From Treponema sp. (GTDB lineage: Bacteria; Spirochaetota; Spirochaetia; Treponematales; Breznakiellaceae): 6,112 nucleotides of DNA. This document shows, in pieces, positions 4,612 to 6,112 of this stretch (its first letter is position 1; each line of letters starts with the position of its first letter). Both the position numbers and the translations under genes were made by a program. The notes beneath the pieces were generated by a model, which did not search any database, had not been told where the DNA came from, and saw only the letters and a list, made by a program, of their open reading frames with translations. Where the stretch lies: the NCBI GenBank assembly GCA_031289935.1, contig JAITON010000001.1:1-6112 (forward strand). Direction: 5' to 3'.

Positions 4612-4845
4612 ATGATTATCGACATCGGAGAGGACCTTAGGGAGCCGGCCCGCCGCCGTGCGCCGGACTGCCGCCGCGCGCCGGACTGCCTCAAGTGCGC
4701 GTACTTTAAGGTAACCTGGGATGCCGGCTATCCCCGGTCCTGCGAGATCTTCGCGGTTCGGTGCCGGGACCTGCCTTCCGCCGAGGTTTTCCGGGCCTCG
4801 GGGGTCCAGTGTCCTTCTTTCCGGCTCAAGGAGGGGCTTAAATGA
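4612..4845 (+). CDS. Small Cys-rich protein, probable zinc-binding
   Basis: A 77-aa basic protein with six cysteines: C20, C26, C29, C44, C51 and C67. C26-x2-C29, C44 and C67 together look like a four-Cys metal site, in the pattern CLKCAYF...YPRSC...GVQCPSF. I recognise this pattern from spirochaete hypothetical proteins, some labelled uracil-DNA glycosylase without clear basis. C20 comes from a duplicated RRAPDC. There is no signal peptide or membrane segment. No RBS precedes the ATG, and the predicted transcript may begin at it. The stop codon overlaps the start of the radical SAM gene (ATGA), so the two are probably translated together. It could be a partner or metal/redox accessory protein of that enzyme. 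A role as its peptide substrate is possible but unsupported. Confidence 0.75.
   Translation: MIIDIGEDLREPARRRAPDCRRAPDCLKCAYFKVTWDAGYPRSCEIFAVRCRDLPSAEVFRASGVQCPSFRLKEGLK
4654..4689 (+). repeat. 18-bp in-frame tandem duplication (RRAPDC twice)
   Basis: 4654-4671 and 4672-4689 are identical except at 4659/4677, a silent change, and encode RRAPDC twice. It lies just before the first Cys pair of the small protein and adds one cysteine. A recent replication-slippage event would explain it. Confidence 0.8.
4828..4836 (+). promoter_or_regulatory. RBS of the radical SAM gene inside the Cys-rich gene
   Basis: AAGGAGGGG sits five bases before the ATG at 4842, within the last codons of the upstream gene. 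It is much stronger than anything before the upstream gene and fixes the start in the ATGATG pair at 4842-4847. Confidence 0.7.
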
Positions 4846-6112
4846 TGGTCTATCTGGCCCAGCCGCCCCTGAGCCAGCTCAACGCTCCCTATCCCGCTAT
4901 CTATTATCTGCGCTCTTTCCTGGAGGGAAAAGGCCGGTCCGTGCTCTGCGCCGATCATGCTATTGGTTTGTTTGAACGGGTTTTTTGCCGGGAGGGGCTG
5001 GAGCGTATCTTTGCCGACGCTGCCGCTACGGCGGCCACCGGTCCTCTGATCCGGCGCTTTTTGTCGGAGCGGGACCGCTGGATCAATTCGATAGACCGCC
5101 TCACTGCCTTTCTCCGGGGCCGGGACCGGGAGTGGGGCCACTTCCTGGCCCTGGCCAACGGCTGCCTGCCCGGAGGCCCCCGTTTTGACGCCCGGCTGGC
5201 CGCCCTGGGCGGCGCCCTGGACGGGTCCCCGGATACCGCGCCGCTTTTGGCCACGGCCCTGCTCTCGGATCTGGCGGACTTTATCAGCGCCGCCCTGGAC
5301 CCTTCCTTTACCCTGATAAGCTACCGGGCGCGTCCGGGCGGCGCGTACCGGGATTTCTCCCAGGTACCGGAGGCCCTGAACGGCTATATCCTGCAAACGT
5401 TCTACCGGCCCTATCTTGAGACCGAATGGGACCGTCTCGAAGAAGCGCTGGCCGCGGGCAATACGACGGGCTTGCAAGGCGGCCGGGCGGGCCCCGTGTT
5501 GATCGGCGCGTCAATCCCCTTTCCGGGCTGCCTGGCCGGGGCCCTGGTCTGCGCCGAATCCGCCAAACGCCGCTTCGGGGACCGGGCTGTTACCCTGGCC
5601 GGGGGCGGTTACGTGAACACCGAACTCCGCTCCCTGAACGATCCGGCCTTCTTTGACTACTTTGACTATCTTTCCTTCGATTCGGGCTATGAATCCCTTT
5701 CGGCCATTATTGACGATATAGCGCGCAAAAATACTGCCGCCGGTAGTATAAGCGGGCCGCTTATAAACGCGCCGGTTATAACCGGGCCGGTTATCACCGG
5801 AGCGCTCCCCAAGACGATGTACCGTAGAGCCGGCAGCGTGATCAGCGGGCTGGGCGCGGAGGGCGGAGCCCAGGGCGGAGCCCAGGGCGGAGCCCAGGGC
5901 GGCCACGGGCCGGTACCGGCAACCGCAACCGTGTTCCCCGACTACACCGGCCTGGACTTTTCCCGCTATATCTACCCCGTAGACGATGCCAACCCCATGC
6001 ACCGGCTCTGGTCCGACGGGCACTGGCTCAAGGCCTATCTGGCCTACGGCTGTTACTGGCACGCCTGTACTTTTTGCGATACCAGCCTGGACTATATCAG
6101 GAATTTCGAGCC
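4842..6112 (+). CDS. B12-type radical SAM protein, cut by the window edge
   Basis: 423 residues are visible with no stop before the right edge. Residues 1-300 look like a cobalamin-binding-type Rossmann region: MVYLAQPPLSQLNAP with YLRSFLEGKG at the start, GPVLIGASIPFPG at 217-229, LAGGGYVN near 252-259 and YLSFDSGYESL. A helical insertion lies at about 45-205. The classical DxHxxG B12 motif is not seen. A repeat-rich linker follows (about 305-355), then PDYTGLDFSRYIYP, which in this class leads into the radical SAM domain. The 4Fe-4S cysteines are C404, C409 and C412 in GCYWHACTFCD, spaced CX4CX2C instead of CX3CX2C. The enzyme should make a 5'-deoxyadenosyl radical from SAM; the substrate is unknown. 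Its start overlaps the Cys-rich gene stop. Related groups include B12 methyltransferases and peptide-modifying enzymes. Confidence 0.87.
   Translation, partial: MMVYLAQPPLSQLNAPYPAIYYLRSFLEGKGRSVLCADHAIGLFERVFCREGLERIFADAAATAATGPLIRRFLSERDRWINSIDRLTAFLRGRDREWGHFLALANGCLPGGPRFDARLAALGGALDGSPDTAPLLATALLSDLADFISAALDPSFTLISYRARPGGAYRDFSQVPEALNGYILQTFYRPYLETEWDRLEEALAAGNTTGLQGGRAGPVLIGASIPFPGCLAGALVCAESAKRRFGDRAVTLAGGGYVNTELRSLNDPAFFDYFDYLSFDSGYESLSAIIDDIARKNTAAGSISGPLINAPVITGPVITGALPKTMYRRAGSVISGLGAEGGAQGGAQGGAQGGHGPVPATATVFPDYTGLDFSRYIYPVDDANPMHRLWSDGHWLKAYLAYGCYWHACTFCDTSLDYIRNFE
5754..5798 (+). repeat. 15-bp in-frame repeat in the radical SAM linker
   Basis: Three 15-bp units (5754, 5769, 5784) encode GPLIN, APVIT and GPVIT, residues 305-319. 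They have point differences, so they are older than the 12-bp repeats nearby. They lie in the linker between the N-terminal region and the radical SAM domain. Confidence 0.75.
5862..5897 (+). repeat. 12-bp in-frame repeat (GGAQ three times)
   Basis: Three identical copies of GGCGGAGCCCAG begin at 5862, 5874 and 5886, followed by a partial fourth. They encode GGAQ three times at residues 341-352. Perfect identity suggests a recent or slippage-active expansion. Copy-number change would alter linker length without shifting the frame. Confidence 0.9.

Noticed and set aside
4728..5477. 249-aa frame on the - strand (and another at 5511-6062) opposite the radical SAM gene
   Set aside because: Both are shadows. 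The + strand frame is open from 4842 to the edge with a strong RBS, a recognisable N-terminus and the cluster cysteines.

Overview
The window looks like a stretch of spirochaete chromosome, most likely a termite-gut or related Treponema/Breznakiella-type organism. The evidence is the recognisable style of several proteins: a tyrosine recombinase with an extra N-terminal domain and a C-terminus ending in SPLD, the MSHTDYIPSRDADF hypothetical protein, and a small Cys-rich protein next to a B12-type radical SAM enzyme. This assignment is from memory of protein families, not from a search. The DNA is GC-rich, with many short repeats and palindromes.

Left part (1-2630), read leftwards, is an accessory module. 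A good sigma70-like promoter (-35 at 2621-2626, -10 at 2598-2603) fires into a 21-bp tandem-repeat tract (nine clear units at 2335-2523, with weaker periodicity down to about 2284). Then come a 227-aa hypothetical protein with a strong RBS (2234-1551) and a 383-aa tyrosine recombinase (1512-361). The stop-codon end of the recombinase gene is duplicated as a 65-bp near-perfect direct repeat (323-387 and 220-284). Each copy contains an inverted repeat around a 6-bp centre, which has the shape of a tyrosine-recombinase core site. The outer copy carries a decayed second version of the recombinase C-terminus. Beyond it (1-190) are three palindromic elements and no credible gene.

Middle part (2637-4559) holds a divergent pair: an FCD-type GntR regulator (3341-2670) and an M42 family metallo-aminopeptidase (3471-4559). 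The gap between them contains a promoter for the peptidase and two palindromes that could be operators. The simplest reading is that the regulator controls itself and the peptidase.

Right part (4597-6112) starts with an extended -10 promoter almost on top of the start of a 77-aa Cys-rich protein. This protein overlaps the start of a B12-type radical SAM protein by an ATGA junction. The radical SAM gene runs off the right edge, with 423 residues visible. Its cluster motif is spaced C-X4-C-X2-C rather than C-X3-C-X2-C, and its interdomain linker contains in-frame micro-repeats. The two genes are very likely translated together.

The strongest candidates for something not well described are the recombination-site-like repeat at the recombinase stop codon with its adjacent palindromes, and the 21-bp repeat tract in front of the hypothetical protein. 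The Cys-rich/radical SAM pair is third.
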